The notes below the pieces were generated by a model. It did not search any database and had not been told where the DNA came from. It saw only the letters and a program-made list of their open reading frames with translations. A DNA stretch of 36,125 nucleotides from Rhodoferax sp. (lineage in GTDB: Bacteria; Pseudomonadota; Gammaproteobacteria; Burkholderiales; Burkholderiaceae_C): NCBI RefSeq assembly GCF_018063565.1, contig NZ_JAGPBB010000041.1:1-36125 (forward strand), read 5' to 3'. Positions within the stretch are counted from its first letter, which is position 1. Each line of letters begins with the position of its first letter. The translations under genes were made by a program, and so were the position numbers. Positions 1 through 11,644 of this stretch are shown in pieces.

Positions 1-830
1 AAAACTGCCGACAGCATGGCCCCAAAGATCGGGATCAGGAAGTTGAAGACGGTCACCATACCCACCCGGTTGTACTTGAGCAAAATCGTCCACAGGCCAA
101 ACGCCACCGACGAAAGCAGCACCAGGTACACCAGCAGCGCCGTCGACGCCCAGCTGAAACCCGCCAGGGCCCCGCCCGCCCCATAGCCACCCAGCAGCAG
201 GGCCAGCCCCCCAATCGTCAGCTGATAGCCGGTCAGCACGATGGAGTCCATGTGCTGCGACACCTTTTTGCCGTAAATGGACGCTGCCGACAGAATGAAG
301 GCCGCGATCACCACAAAGCCCTCACCCAGCAGCGTGAAATGGAAATCCAGCAGATCGCGCTTGAAATTCACCACCATCACGCCGGCAAATCCGACCAGGC
401 AGCCCAGCACCTTGTTCAGGCTCAAGCGGTCATTGTGGTAAATGAAATGCGCCAGCAGCACGCTGAAAAAGGTGCCGGTTGCGTTCATGATGGACCCTTT
501 CACCCCTGTGGTGTAAGCCAGCCCGACGTAGAAAAACACATACTGCAGAGCGGTCTGCGTCAGGCCCAGCGTACTGATCTGGCGCAGCTTGCTCCAGCTC
601 AAACCCAGAACCTGGCGGCGTGTCAGCACGGCCACGGCCAGCAACAGCAGGCCGGCCAGTACAAAGCGATAGCCGGCAAAAATCATTTTGGCCGGTATGT
701 CGTCCGGCGCAATGGAGAACAGCGCGTAACCGTTCTTGATGGCCGGGTAGGCACTGCCCCATAGCAGACAGCACAGCCCGGCCAGTAGAAAGACCACCTT
801 GCGCCGGGAAAAGAACGGATGTGTAACCAA
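1..830 (-). CDS. EamA/DMT-family permease, 3' part outside window
   Basis: The minus strand encodes about 276 residues of a drug/metabolite transporter (EamA family) with the C-terminus beyond base 1. At least seven hydrophobic helices are visible, including LLAGLCCLLWGSAYPAIK near the N-terminus (the WGSxxPxxK-like opening of EamA repeat 1), a helix ending GVMVVNF that closes the first repeat, and VFNFLIPIFGAMLSAV at the cut end in the second repeat. The family exports or imports small metabolites across the inner membrane; the substrate cannot be read from sequence. The only starts after the upstream in-frame stop are TTG at 830 and GTG at 797. I chose TTG, but neither has a convincing ribosome-binding site. 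It is co-oriented with the next gene upstream (923-3235) across a 92-base gap and could be transcribed from it. Confidence 0.85.
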   Translation of the reverse strand, partial: MVTHPFFSRRKVVFLLAGLCCLLWGSAYPAIKNGYALFSIAPDDIPAKMIFAGYRFVLAGLLLLAVAVLTRRQVLGLSWSKLRQISTLGLTQTALQYVFFYVGLAYTTGVKGSIMNATGTFFSVLLAHFIYHNDRLSLNKVLGCLVGFAGVMVVNFKRDLLDFHFTLLGEGFVVIAAFILSAASIYGKKVSQHMDSIVLTGYQLTIGGLALLLGGYGAGGALAGFSWASTALLVYLVLLSSVAFGLWTILLKYNRVGMVTVFNFLIPIFGAMLSAV

Positions 831-922
831 AGCTCAACGTTTCGTGCGTCAAATCAGGCGGCTCAGTGTAGGTGCCCCCCACAGGCCCGGCACCCACTGT
901 CCGGTCCTCCCTGCCCTCAGCC

Positions 923-3235
923 TCATTCGCCTGGCTGGCCAAGCCCGGGCCGCCAGCATGTCGGCGGCTGCCAGGCCGCGACCCAGCCGGGCATTTCTTC
1001 GGCGGGCATGGGGCGGGCAATGCCGTAACCCTGCGCCAGTTCACAGCCCATTTGCAGCAGCAAGGTGCCATGTGCAAGCGTTTCAACGCCTTCGGCAATC
1101 ACGTCGCAGTGAAAAGCACTGGCCAGGCCAATGACGCCCTGCAAAATACTCAGGTCACCGGGGTCGACCAGCATGTCACGCACAAAACTCTGGTCGATCT
1201 TGAGCAGCCCCACGCGCAGACGCTTGAGGTAGGTCAGCGACGAGTAGCCGGTGCCAAAGTCGTCCAGTGCAAAAGCCACCCCCAGTTGCAGACAGTCGTC
1301 AATCACCTGCGAGGCATAACCGATGTCCTGCAAGGCGCTGGTTTCCAGCACTTCAAGCGTCAAACTGCTCGGTGCGACCTGCGGCTGACGCGCCAGCAGC
1401 GTGCCCAGCTGCGCCACAAAACTGGGCTGTTGCAGCTGAAAAGCCCCGACGTTGACACTGACCGGCAACACCAGCCCTGCGGCCTGCCAGAGCGTGATTT
1501 GCGCCAGTGCCGTGTCGATCACCCATTCACCCACTGCAATGGCCAGCGGGTCGGTTTCGATCACCGGCAGAAACTCGGCTGGCAACAGCAAACCCCGGCT
1601 CGGGTGTTGCCAGCGTATCAAGGCTTCGGCACCTGTCACCTGGCCGGTGCGCATGTTCACTTTGGGCTGGTAGTACAACACCAGTTCATGCTGATCCAGC
1701 GCCAGCCGGATGCGCGCCAGACTCTCATGGTGACCACGAACGCTTCGGTCCTGCTCGGCGTCAAACACATGAAAGCGGTTCTTGCCCAGCTGCTTGGCCT
1801 GGTACATGGCCTGGTCGGCCTGACGCAGCAACTGGTCTGCCGCCACCCCTTCCGTCTGTGGATAAAAGCTCACCCCCAGGCTGGCCGACACCTGGTGCAG
1901 CACCTCACCCAGCAGCACCGGCTGCGCCGCAGCGGCCAGCAGCCGGGCCAGCATGGGCTGGCACGCCCGCACATCCTTCAGGCCGGTCAGTACCGCCACA
2001 AACTCGTCGCCGCCCATGCGGGCCAGCGTGTCCCCATCGCGCAGGGTCTCTTTCATGCGGGTGGCCAGGGTCACCAGCAGCTGGTCGCCCACGGCATGGC
2101 CATAGCCGTCGTTGACACGCTTGAAACTGTCCAGATCAATATAGGCCACGCCCAGCAGGTCGCCACGGCGCAGGGTTTGCGCCATGCTCTGGTGCAGCCG
2201 GTCGGCCAGCAGGGCCCGGTTGGGCAAGTGCGTCAGCAAATCGTAGTGGGCAATGTGTTCAAGCTCGCTCTGATGCGCCTTGTAGGCCGAGATATCCGAG
2301 AACAGCGACACGTAATGGGTGGGTTGGCCCCGCGTGTTGCACACGGTGCTGATGGTTTGCAGTTCGGCATACACCTCACCCGACTTGCGGCGATTCCAGA
2401 CCTCGCCATACCAGTGTCCCTTGGCGCGCAGATCGCGCCACAGGTTGGCATAAAAATCTGGCGCGTGCCGGCCCGAACTCAGCATCCGCGGGTTATGGCC
2501 CAGCACCTCAGAGGCCGCAAAACCCGTGATGCGGCAAAAAGCCTGGTTGACCTCGACAATGCTGGCTTGCAGGTCGGTGATCATGATGCCTTCGCGCGAG
2601 TTGAGAAACACGCTGGCAGCCAGCTGAAGTTTCTCCTGTGCGTCCCGCTGCGCACTGATGTCGTTGAGCGCCACGCGCAGCACCGGCGCACCGGTTTCAT
2701 CCTGAACGGCCTGTGCCACCAGGCGTGCCCACCACGGGGGGCCGCCAACGCGATGCAACCCCAGCTCGAAGGTCTGTGGCCCGTCCCCCAGGCGGACCTG
2801 CCTGCGCAGCAGGTAGACCATGTCCTGCGAATCCGGCACCACCCACCGGGACAAGGGCTGTTGCAGCAGGTCGTCGCGAGGCAAGCCCAGCAGCGTGGCG
2901 GCGGTCAGGTTGGCGCTCACAATCAGCCCGGCCTGGTTCACGCTCAGGTAGCCCACCGGTGCCTGGTCGTAGAGGTCGACCAAACTGGCGCGTGAAAGCT
3001 CCAGCGCCTGGCGTGCCAGACGCAGCTCTTCGTTCTGCATCTCCAGCTCGATCTTGTGCACCCGCAAATCGTGCATCTGGTACAGGGCACCAAACAGCGG
3101 GTCGTCACGGCGCGGGGCCGCATCGCCACCGCGCCCTTGCAGTTCGCGCTCAGCCTGATCACGCAGGGACTGCGCCGCCAGCAAGTCTTCGACCGTCAGT
3201 GCTGCCTTGGCACGGGGTGGGGTATGGGCGAGCAT
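923..3235 (-). CDS. PAS-PAS-GGDEF-EAL cyclic-di-GMP signalling protein
   Basis: This is a 770-residue soluble protein. A predicted helical N-terminus (about 25-85) leads into PAS 1 (about 85-195), PAS 2 (about 205-320), a GGDEF diguanylate cyclase domain (about 325-490) and an EAL phosphodiesterase domain (about 505-755). GGDEF is intact at residues 408-412, with an RxxD inhibitory site (RDGD) five residues before it. The EAL domain has EALIRW (537-542), LDDFGTGYSS with both metal-binding Asp (658, 659), KIDQSFV and EGVET, so both catalytic halves look competent. No membrane segment is seen. The ATG at 3235 follows the stop of the CheB-CheR gene by 11 bases with AGG just upstream, so the two are probably co-transcribed and coupled. 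The N-terminal 60-130 segment closely resembles that of the histidine kinase at 10207. Net activity (synthesis or hydrolysis) cannot be decided from sequence. Confidence 0.95.
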   Translation of the reverse strand: MLAHTPPRAKAALTVEDLLAAQSLRDQAERELQGRGGDAAPRRDDPLFGALYQMHDLRVHKIELEMQNEELRLARQALELSRASLVDLYDQAPVGYLSVNQAGLIVSANLTAATLLGLPRDDLLQQPLSRWVVPDSQDMVYLLRRQVRLGDGPQTFELGLHRVGGPPWWARLVAQAVQDETGAPVLRVALNDISAQRDAQEKLQLAASVFLNSREGIMITDLQASIVEVNQAFCRITGFAASEVLGHNPRMLSSGRHAPDFYANLWRDLRAKGHWYGEVWNRRKSGEVYAELQTISTVCNTRGQPTHYVSLFSDISAYKAHQSELEHIAHYDLLTHLPNRALLADRLHQSMAQTLRRGDLLGVAYIDLDSFKRVNDGYGHAVGDQLLVTLATRMKETLRDGDTLARMGGDEFVAVLTGLKDVRACQPMLARLLAAAAQPVLLGEVLHQVSASLGVSFYPQTEGVAADQLLRQADQAMYQAKQLGKNRFHVFDAEQDRSVRGHHESLARIRLALDQHELVLYYQPKVNMRTGQVTGAEALIRWQHPSRGLLLPAEFLPVIETDPLAIAVGEWVIDTALAQITLWQAAGLVLPVSVNVGAFQLQQPSFVAQLGTLLARQPQVAPSSLTLEVLETSALQDIGYASQVIDDCLQLGVAFALDDFGTGYSSLTYLKRLRVGLLKIDQSFVRDMLVDPGDLSILQGVIGLASAFHCDVIAEGVETLAHGTLLLQMGCELAQGYGIARPMPAEEMPGWVAAWQPPTCWRPGLGQPGE

Positions 3236-3246
3236 GCTCAGCCTGG

Positions 3247-6318
<3,072 letters not shown>

Positions 6319-6570
6319 GAGACTCCTGCGGCTTGCGCTGTGCGGGTGCGGCCAAAGGGCCGCAACACTGGAACCATTGTAGGCATTAATCTACCCCCAG
6401 GGAGGTAAATTTTATATAGCTAAAAACCCTTGATGGCATTGCGCTAGAGGCCGTTTTTGTGCAATTTTTTGGCCTGCGTGCGCCAGCGCACAGAGCGGCG
6501 GCTGGCGCTGTCTTATGCTGGCACCTGACCTCGTCGACCTTGCGGCGGTCTGCCTCCATCGTCCAACGCC
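6319..6570. promoter_or_regulatory. Divergent promoter region of the two signalling operons
   Basis: These 252 bases separate the start codons of the minus-strand CheB-CheR operon and the plus-strand kinase operon, so they must hold both promoters or their upstream parts. An AT-richer core (about 6384-6420) holds an imperfect palindrome TACCCCCAGGGAGGTA (6392-6407; 12 of 16 positions match their reverse complement), followed by TATATA at 6413-6418 that could serve as a -10 element. One copy of the interspersed repeat follows. No convincing full -35/-10 pair was identified. Confidence 0.4.
6413..6457 (+). repeat. Interspersed intergenic repeat, copy A
   Basis: The segment runs from ATAGCTAAAAACC to GCGCTAGAGGCCGTTTTT. 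It shares its two ends with copies at 11567-11610 (opposite orientation) and 25368-25411. The central part differs between copies, while ATAGCT or AAGCT at one end and GGGCTA/CGCTA-GAG-C-xTTTT at the other are kept. The pattern matches my recollection of short repeats common between genes in Comamonadaceae; function is unknown. Confidence 0.5.
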
Positions 6571-8340
6571 TTGAACATCACCACCCAAATAAAAGCCTGG
6601 ATCTCGCAAGCGCGTGGGCCGATCCCGGCCACGGCTGCGCCTGCGGCGTGCCTGAGCAAACCACAGCCACCCGGTGCTGCGCTGCAAAATGCCATCTTCA
6701 ACAGCGCCAACTTCTCCAGCATTGCCACCGACGCGCAGGGTGTGATCCAGATTTTCAATGTAGGTGCCGAACGAATGCTGGGTTACACCGCTGCCGAGGT
6801 GATGAACAAAATCACACCGGCCGACATTTCAGACCCGCAGGAGGTGGTGGCGCGCGCCAAGGCGCTCAGCCTCGAGCTCGATACCCCCATCACCCCGGGG
6901 TTTGAGGCGCTGGTGTTCAAGGCCTCTCGCGGCATCGAAGACATTTACGAGCTGACCTATCTGTGCAAGGATGGCAGCCGACTGCCGGCGGTGGTGTCGG
7001 TCACAGCGCTGCGCGACCAGCGCGGCACCATCATTGGCTACCTGCTGATCGGCACCGACAACCGGGCGCGGCGTGCCGCCGAGGTGGAGCGCGAGCGACT
7101 GGACCAGGTGCTGCGCGACAAGAACACCGAACTGGAAAGTGCCCGTGCACTGGCCGACAAGGCCAACCTGGCCAAGTCCGACTTTCTGTCGGGCATGAGC
7201 CACGAGCTGCGCTCGCCGCTCAACGCGATCTTGGGGTTTGCCCAATTGCTGGAGTCGGGCACACCACTGCCCAATCCGTCCCAGAAGGCCAGCATCGACC
7301 AGATCCTGCGCGCTGGCTGGTACCTGCTGGAGCTGATCAACGAGGTGCTTGACCTGGCGCTGATCGAGTCCGGCCGGGTGTCGCTGTCGTGCGAGCCGGT
7401 GTCGCTGTCAGAGGTGCTGACCGACTGCCAGACGCTGATTGCACCGCTGGCGCAGCGCAAAGAGATTGCATTGCACTACCCGGCCCTTCCGGGCAATCCC
7501 TTTGTCCGTGCCGACCGTACCCGGCTCAAGCAGGTGTTAATCAACCTGCTGAGCAACGCCATCAAATACAACCGCCACGGTGGCAGCGTCTATGTGACGT
7601 GCAGCGAGCGCGCGGCAAGCCAAATGCGCATCAGCGTGCAAGACACCGGTGATGGCCTGTCTGCCGACAAGATCGCCGAGCTGTTTCAGCCGTTCAACCG
7701 CCTGGGCAAACAGAACAGCAACGAAGAGGGCACCGGCATTGGCCTGGTGGTGAGCAAGCGACTGGTGGAACAAATGGGCGGCGCCATTGGCGTCAGCAGC
7801 ACCGAGGGTGCGGGCAGTGTGTTCTGGATCGAGCTGGACTTGATCGGGGCGCCGCAGTTTGAAGACCACGTCATCGAACAACAGTTGTCACACACCACGC
7901 CGGTCGTGAACGGGGTTCGGCTGCGCACGCTGCTGTATGTGGAAGACAACCGCGCCAACATGGCGCTGGTGGAGCAGCTTATTGCCAGGCGCCCGGACAT
8001 GCGGCTGTTTGGCGCGGAAGACGCCATGCGCGGCATTGCGCTGGCGCGTGAACACCACCCCGACATCATTCTGCTGGACATCAACCTGCCCGGCATCAGT
8101 GGCTTGCAGGCGCTGCTGATACTCAAGGCCGACAGCAGCACGGCCCACATACCGATCATGGCCCTGAGCGCCAACGCCATGCCGCGCGAAATCGAGCGCG
8201 GACTGGCCGCCGGCTTTTACCGCTACCTGACCAAGCCGATCCGGGTGCCGGCGTTCATGGAGGCGCTGGACAGCGCCCTGGCGCTGGCGGGTTCGCAGCA
8301 GGCCGCCGGCATCGGGCGGGAGACCTACGATGTCTGCTGA
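6571..8340 (+). CDS. Hybrid PAS histidine kinase with C-terminal receiver
   Basis: This is a 589-residue soluble sensor kinase. PAS is at about 40-165, a short coiled coil at 165-205 and HisKA has the phospho-acceptor His211 in MSHELRSPLNAI. HATPase_c (about 310-425) carries the N box LINLLSNAIKYN, DTGDGL and EGTGIGL. A receiver at about 450-570 carries acidic residues in VEDN, phospho-acceptor Asp503 in LLDINLPG and Lys555. No membrane span is visible, so it probably senses an internal signal. The first possible start after an in-frame stop is TTG at 6571; it lacks a strong ribosome-binding site, and the next in-frame ATG lies inside the PAS domain. It overlaps the next gene by 11 bases, which points to translational coupling with the REC-GGDEF-EAL protein, the probable phosphorylation partner. 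Its HisKA/ATPase half is a close paralogue of the kinase at 10207. Confidence 0.93.
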   Translation: MNITTQIKAWISQARGPIPATAAPAACLSKPQPPGAALQNAIFNSANFSSIATDAQGVIQIFNVGAERMLGYTAAEVMNKITPADISDPQEVVARAKALSLELDTPITPGFEALVFKASRGIEDIYELTYLCKDGSRLPAVVSVTALRDQRGTIIGYLLIGTDNRARRAAEVERERLDQVLRDKNTELESARALADKANLAKSDFLSGMSHELRSPLNAILGFAQLLESGTPLPNPSQKASIDQILRAGWYLLELINEVLDLALIESGRVSLSCEPVSLSEVLTDCQTLIAPLAQRKEIALHYPALPGNPFVRADRTRLKQVLINLLSNAIKYNRHGGSVYVTCSERAASQMRISVQDTGDGLSADKIAELFQPFNRLGKQNSNEEGTGIGLVVSKRLVEQMGGAIGVSSTEGAGSVFWIELDLIGAPQFEDHVIEQQLSHTTPVVNGVRLRTLLYVEDNRANMALVEQLIARRPDMRLFGAEDAMRGIALAREHHPDIILLDINLPGISGLQALLILKADSSTAHIPIMALSANAMPREIERGLAAGFYRYLTKPIRVPAFMEALDSALALAGSQQAAGIGRETYDVC

Positions 8341-10075
8341 CGTTGACCTGCTCGAAGCCCGTATCCTGATCGTTGACGACAAGCCGGCCAACCTGGCTTT
8401 GCTCGAGCAACTGCTGCAAGCAGCCGGGTACCGTCAGCTCACCTGCACCCAAGACCCGTTTGCGGTGTGCGAACTGCACCGCATCCACCGCTACGACCTG
8501 ATCCTGCTGGACCTGCAAATGCCCGGCATGGATGGTTTTGCGGTGATGCAGGCGCTGCACGACATCGAGTCCGACGGCTACCTGCCGGTGCTGGCCATCA
8601 CCGTGCAACCCAAGCACAAGCTGCGCGCCCTGCGCGCCGGTGCGCGCGATTTCGTTGCCAAACCCTTTGACCTGCTGGAACTCACGACACGCATTCACAA
8701 CCTGCTCGAGGTGCGCCTGCTCTACAACCAGCTGGGCCAGTCAGCCAGTGCGCTGAAGTCCATGGCCCTGCATGACGCGCTGACGGGTCTGCCCAACCGG
8801 CGACTGCTGCTGGAGCGCCTGGCGCAGGCACGCCAGAGGTCGGCCCAAAGCGGCGACTATTGCGCCTTGATGTTCATGGATCTGGACCAGTTCAAACTGC
8901 TCAACGACACGCTGGGCCACGATGTGGGCGATGTGCTGCTGCACCAGGTGGCGCAACGGCTGCGCTTGTGCGTGCGCGAAGGCGATGAGGTGGCGCGCTT
9001 TGGCGGTGACGAGTTTGTGGTGCTGCTCAACACCCTGAGCCAGCAGCCACCGGAAGCCACCGCGCAGGCGCAGGCCGTGGCGCAGCAGATCCTGCACGCG
9101 CTGGGTCAGACTTACCAGCTCAACGGCCATCGCTACGACAACACCATCAGCATCGGCCTGGCGCTGTTTTGCGGCGAAACCGAGTCCATCAGCAGTTTGC
9201 TCAAAATGGCCGATCTGGCGATGTACCGTGCCAAGTCTCGCGGGCGCAACCAGGTGTGCCGCTTTGATGCCGCCATGCACGCCGAGGTGCAGTCGCACGA
9301 CACCCTGATCGATGACATGCGCCATGCCCTCAATACCCCGGCCTTCGCGCTGTACTACCAGATTCAGGTGGACCGCCGAGGGGTACCCAGCGGCGCCGAA
9401 GCCCTGCTGCGCTGGAACCACCCCCAGCGCGGGGTGCTGTTGCCGGGGCAGTTTCTGGCGCTGGCTGAAGAAACCAATCTGATCCTGCCATTGGCCCGCT
9501 GGGTGCTGGCGACCGCCTGCGCGCAATTGCTGGTCTGGGCGCAAGACCCGCAGCGCGCCCACTGGACGTTGACCGTGAACGTGGGTGCGCGCCAGCTGGC
9601 GCAGTCTGACTTTGTGCAACAGGTGGCCGCTGCCTTGCACCTCAGCGGTGCGCCCGCTCAGCGCCTGATCCTGGAGCTGGCAGAAGACAGCCTGCGCAAC
9701 GACATCGAGGATGCGATTGGCAAGATGCACGCGGTGAACGACAGCGGTGTGGGTTTCAGCCTGGACAACTTTGGTGCCGGATTTGCATCGCTGGTGTATC
9801 TGAGGCGCCTGCCCCTGGCGCGCCTGAAGGTTGATCAGGCCATGGTGCAGGCAGCCCTGAGCGACAGCGGCGTGGCGGTGATTGCACGCGCCATTGTGGC
9901 GCTCGGGGTCAGCCTTGGCTTGCCGGTGCTGGCCGAAGGCGTCGAGACTGCGGCGCAGCTGGACTACTTTGCCAGCGTGGGCTGCAGCCACTTTCAGGGC
10001 AACTACTTTGCCGCGCCGCTGCCCCCGGCAGCGCTGCGCGATGACTACGCAACAAACGCCCGCAAGCGCTTATGA
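8330..10075 (+). CDS. Response regulator REC-GGDEF-EAL
   Basis: This is a 581-residue protein. The receiver (10-130) has VDD, phospho-acceptor Asp61 in LLDLQMPGMDGF and Lys111. The GGDEF domain (about 145-315) has GGDEF at 225-229 and an intact RxxD inhibitory site (REGD, 216-219). The EAL domain (about 325-570) has EALLRW (357-362), LELAED, KVDQ and AEGVET. However, the loop normally reading DDFGTGYSS is DNFGAGFAS (479-487): the second metal-binding Asp is Asn and two loop residues have changed. Hydrolysis of c-di-GMP may therefore be weak or lost, leaving a phosphorylation-controlled cyclase or a c-di-GMP-binding output; this is inference. ATG at 8330 lies within the end of the kinase gene, so the two are probably made together. 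The gene ends 131 bases before the second kinase. Confidence 0.94.
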   Translation: MSADVDLLEARILIVDDKPANLALLEQLLQAAGYRQLTCTQDPFAVCELHRIHRYDLILLDLQMPGMDGFAVMQALHDIESDGYLPVLAITVQPKHKLRALRAGARDFVAKPFDLLELTTRIHNLLEVRLLYNQLGQSASALKSMALHDALTGLPNRRLLLERLAQARQRSAQSGDYCALMFMDLDQFKLLNDTLGHDVGDVLLHQVAQRLRLCVREGDEVARFGGDEFVVLLNTLSQQPPEATAQAQAVAQQILHALGQTYQLNGHRYDNTISIGLALFCGETESISSLLKMADLAMYRAKSRGRNQVCRFDAAMHAEVQSHDTLIDDMRHALNTPAFALYYQIQVDRRGVPSGAEALLRWNHPQRGVLLPGQFLALAEETNLILPLARWVLATACAQLLVWAQDPQRAHWTLTVNVGARQLAQSDFVQQVAAALHLSGAPAQRLILELAEDSLRNDIEDAIGKMHAVNDSGVGFSLDNFGAGFASLVYLRRLPLARLKVDQAMVQAALSDSGVAVIARAIVALGVSLGLPVLAEGVETAAQLDYFASVGCSHFQGNYFAAPLPPAALRDDYATNARKRL

Positions 10076-10206
10076 CAAGGAGATCATGTGCTTTTATTAG
10101 AGGAGCGCTCCGTGGCAGCGACACCAGCCTTGCTTGCCCGGCCAAGCGATGCTCACGGTGCATTGACCATTTGGGCAGCACAATCAACTCACCATGACGC
10201 ACCACC

Positions 10207-11562
10207 ATGACCCCATCCGATCAGAATCCTGATGACACGGTGCTGCTGGTCAGCACCTTGCAGCAGCTGCGCCGGCGCGCCATGGACCGCCAGCGCGAGG
10301 TGCCCCGTGTGCCGCCGCAACTGGCCGAGGGCATGACCCCGGAAGACGTGCAATTGCTGTTCCACGAGTTGCGGGTGCATCAGGTCGAGCTGGAATTGCA
10401 AAATGAAGAGCTGCGCAGCGCGCAGGTGGCGCTGGAGATCGCCCGCGAACGTTACTTCGACCTCTACGACATGGCACCGGTGGGTTACTGCACCATCACC
10501 GACCAGGATCTGATTCTGGAGGCCAACCTGACCGTGGCCACCCTGCTTGGCGTACCACGGGGTTCCCTGGTGAAACGGGCATTGACCAGTTTCATGCCCC
10601 ATGCACAGCGCGCCATCTACCGGCAAAGCACCGAGCAACTGCGTGCCACCGGTGAGCCGCAAAGCTTTGAACTGCAGATGACCCGCAGTGACAGCAGCAA
10701 GATCTGGGTCAGTCTGGTGGCCAATGTCTCCCGCAGCCTGAGCGGCAGCAGCGTGCTGCGGGTGATGCTCAAGGACGTGTCAGAGCGCAAGCAGCTGGAC
10801 GCGATCCTGCACGAGAAGAACCTGGAACTGGAGCGCACGCGCCAGTTGGCCGACAAGGCCAACCGCGCCAAGTCCGACTTTCTGGCCAGCATGAGCCACG
10901 AACTGCGCTCACCGCTGAATGCCATTCTGGGTTTTGCCCAGTTGATGGATGCAGGCACCCCGCCACCCACCCCGGCGCAAAAATCGTCGATCGACCAGAT
11001 CGTCCACGGTGGCTGGTATCTGCTGGCGCTGGTCAACGAAATTCTGGATCTGGCAGGCATCGAGTCCGGGCAGCTGGCACTGACCATGGGCGATGAGTCG
11101 CTGGCCGAGGTACTGGCCGACTGCCAGACCATGATTGAGCCACAAGCCAATGCCAGCGGCATTGAGCTGGCCTTCCCTGGCTTTGATCAGCCATGCCGGG
11201 TACAGGCGGACCGGCGCCGCCTGAAGCAGGTGCTGATCAACCTGCTGTCCAACGCCATCAAATACAACCGCGCCCAGGGCCGGGTTGCCGTGAGCTGGAG
11301 CTTGCGGCCACACGGGCGAGTGCGCGTCAGTGTGCAAGACAGCGGGACGGGGCTCTCAACCGAGCAGTTGGCCCAGTTGTTTCAGCCCTTCAACCGGCTG
11401 GGCCAGGAGAACGGCCCGCATGAAGGCACTGGCATTGGCCTCACGGTGAGCAAACGGCTGGTGGAAATGATGGGCGGCACCATTGGTGCCAGCAGCACCC
11501 CGGCTGTTGGCAGCAACTTCTGGTTTGAGTTGTCGCTGGCAACGGCGCCTGCGGCTATTTAG
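10207..11562 (+). CDS. PAS histidine kinase without receiver
   Basis: This is a 451-residue soluble kinase. A helical N-terminus (45-85) with HELRVHQVELELQNEELR precedes PAS (about 85-195) and a coiled coil. HisKA has His231 in MSHELRSPLNAI and HATPase_c (about 325-445) has LINLLSNAIKYN, DSGTGL and EGTGIGL. There is no receiver and no membrane helix. The kinase core is a paralogue of the one at 6571: the segments around the His box and the N box are nearly identical. The N-terminal helix plus PAS instead matches the GGDEF-EAL protein at 923. ATG at 10207 is the first good start; the 131 bases upstream show no gene. The next gene, 82 bases downstream, is a receiver-PAS protein that is the likely partner. 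Confidence 0.93.
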   Translation: MTPSDQNPDDTVLLVSTLQQLRRRAMDRQREVPRVPPQLAEGMTPEDVQLLFHELRVHQVELELQNEELRSAQVALEIARERYFDLYDMAPVGYCTITDQDLILEANLTVATLLGVPRGSLVKRALTSFMPHAQRAIYRQSTEQLRATGEPQSFELQMTRSDSSKIWVSLVANVSRSLSGSSVLRVMLKDVSERKQLDAILHEKNLELERTRQLADKANRAKSDFLASMSHELRSPLNAILGFAQLMDAGTPPPTPAQKSSIDQIVHGGWYLLALVNEILDLAGIESGQLALTMGDESLAEVLADCQTMIEPQANASGIELAFPGFDQPCRVQADRRRLKQVLINLLSNAIKYNRAQGRVAVSWSLRPHGRVRVSVQDSGTGLSTEQLAQLFQPFNRLGQENGPHEGTGIGLTVSKRLVEMMGGTIGASSTPAVGSNFWFELSLATAPAAI

Positions 11563-11566
11563 TCAC

Positions 11567-11610
11567 GAAAATAGCCTCTAGCCCATATAGATAATCACTT
11601 TTCAGCTTAT
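11567..11610 (-). repeat. Interspersed intergenic repeat, copy B (inverted)
   Basis: Read on the minus strand it runs from about AAGCTGAAAAG to TATGGGCTAGAGGCTATTTT, matching copies A and C in both end blocks. It occupies most of the gap between the second kinase and the REC-PAS gene, so it is probably transcribed within the operon and could fold in the message. Confidence 0.5.
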
Positions 11611-11644
11611 CTTTCAATAGCAAACTACCCGAAGGACGATGGTC

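Noticed and set aside
860-905. GGTGCC/GGCACC hairpin between the permease and GGDEF-EAL genes
   Set aside because: The stem is only six bases, with a long loop and no T-run on either strand; too weak to call a terminator.
872-2995. Long open frame on the plus strand opposite the GGDEF-EAL gene
   Set aside because: It is Gln/His/Arg-rich without any domain, lies entirely antisense to a strongly conserved gene, and is the usual product of GC-rich codon bias.
6463-6470. Run of T after copy A of the repeat as a terminator
   Set aside because: No stable stem precedes the T-run and no gene ends here; both neighbouring genes diverge from this region.
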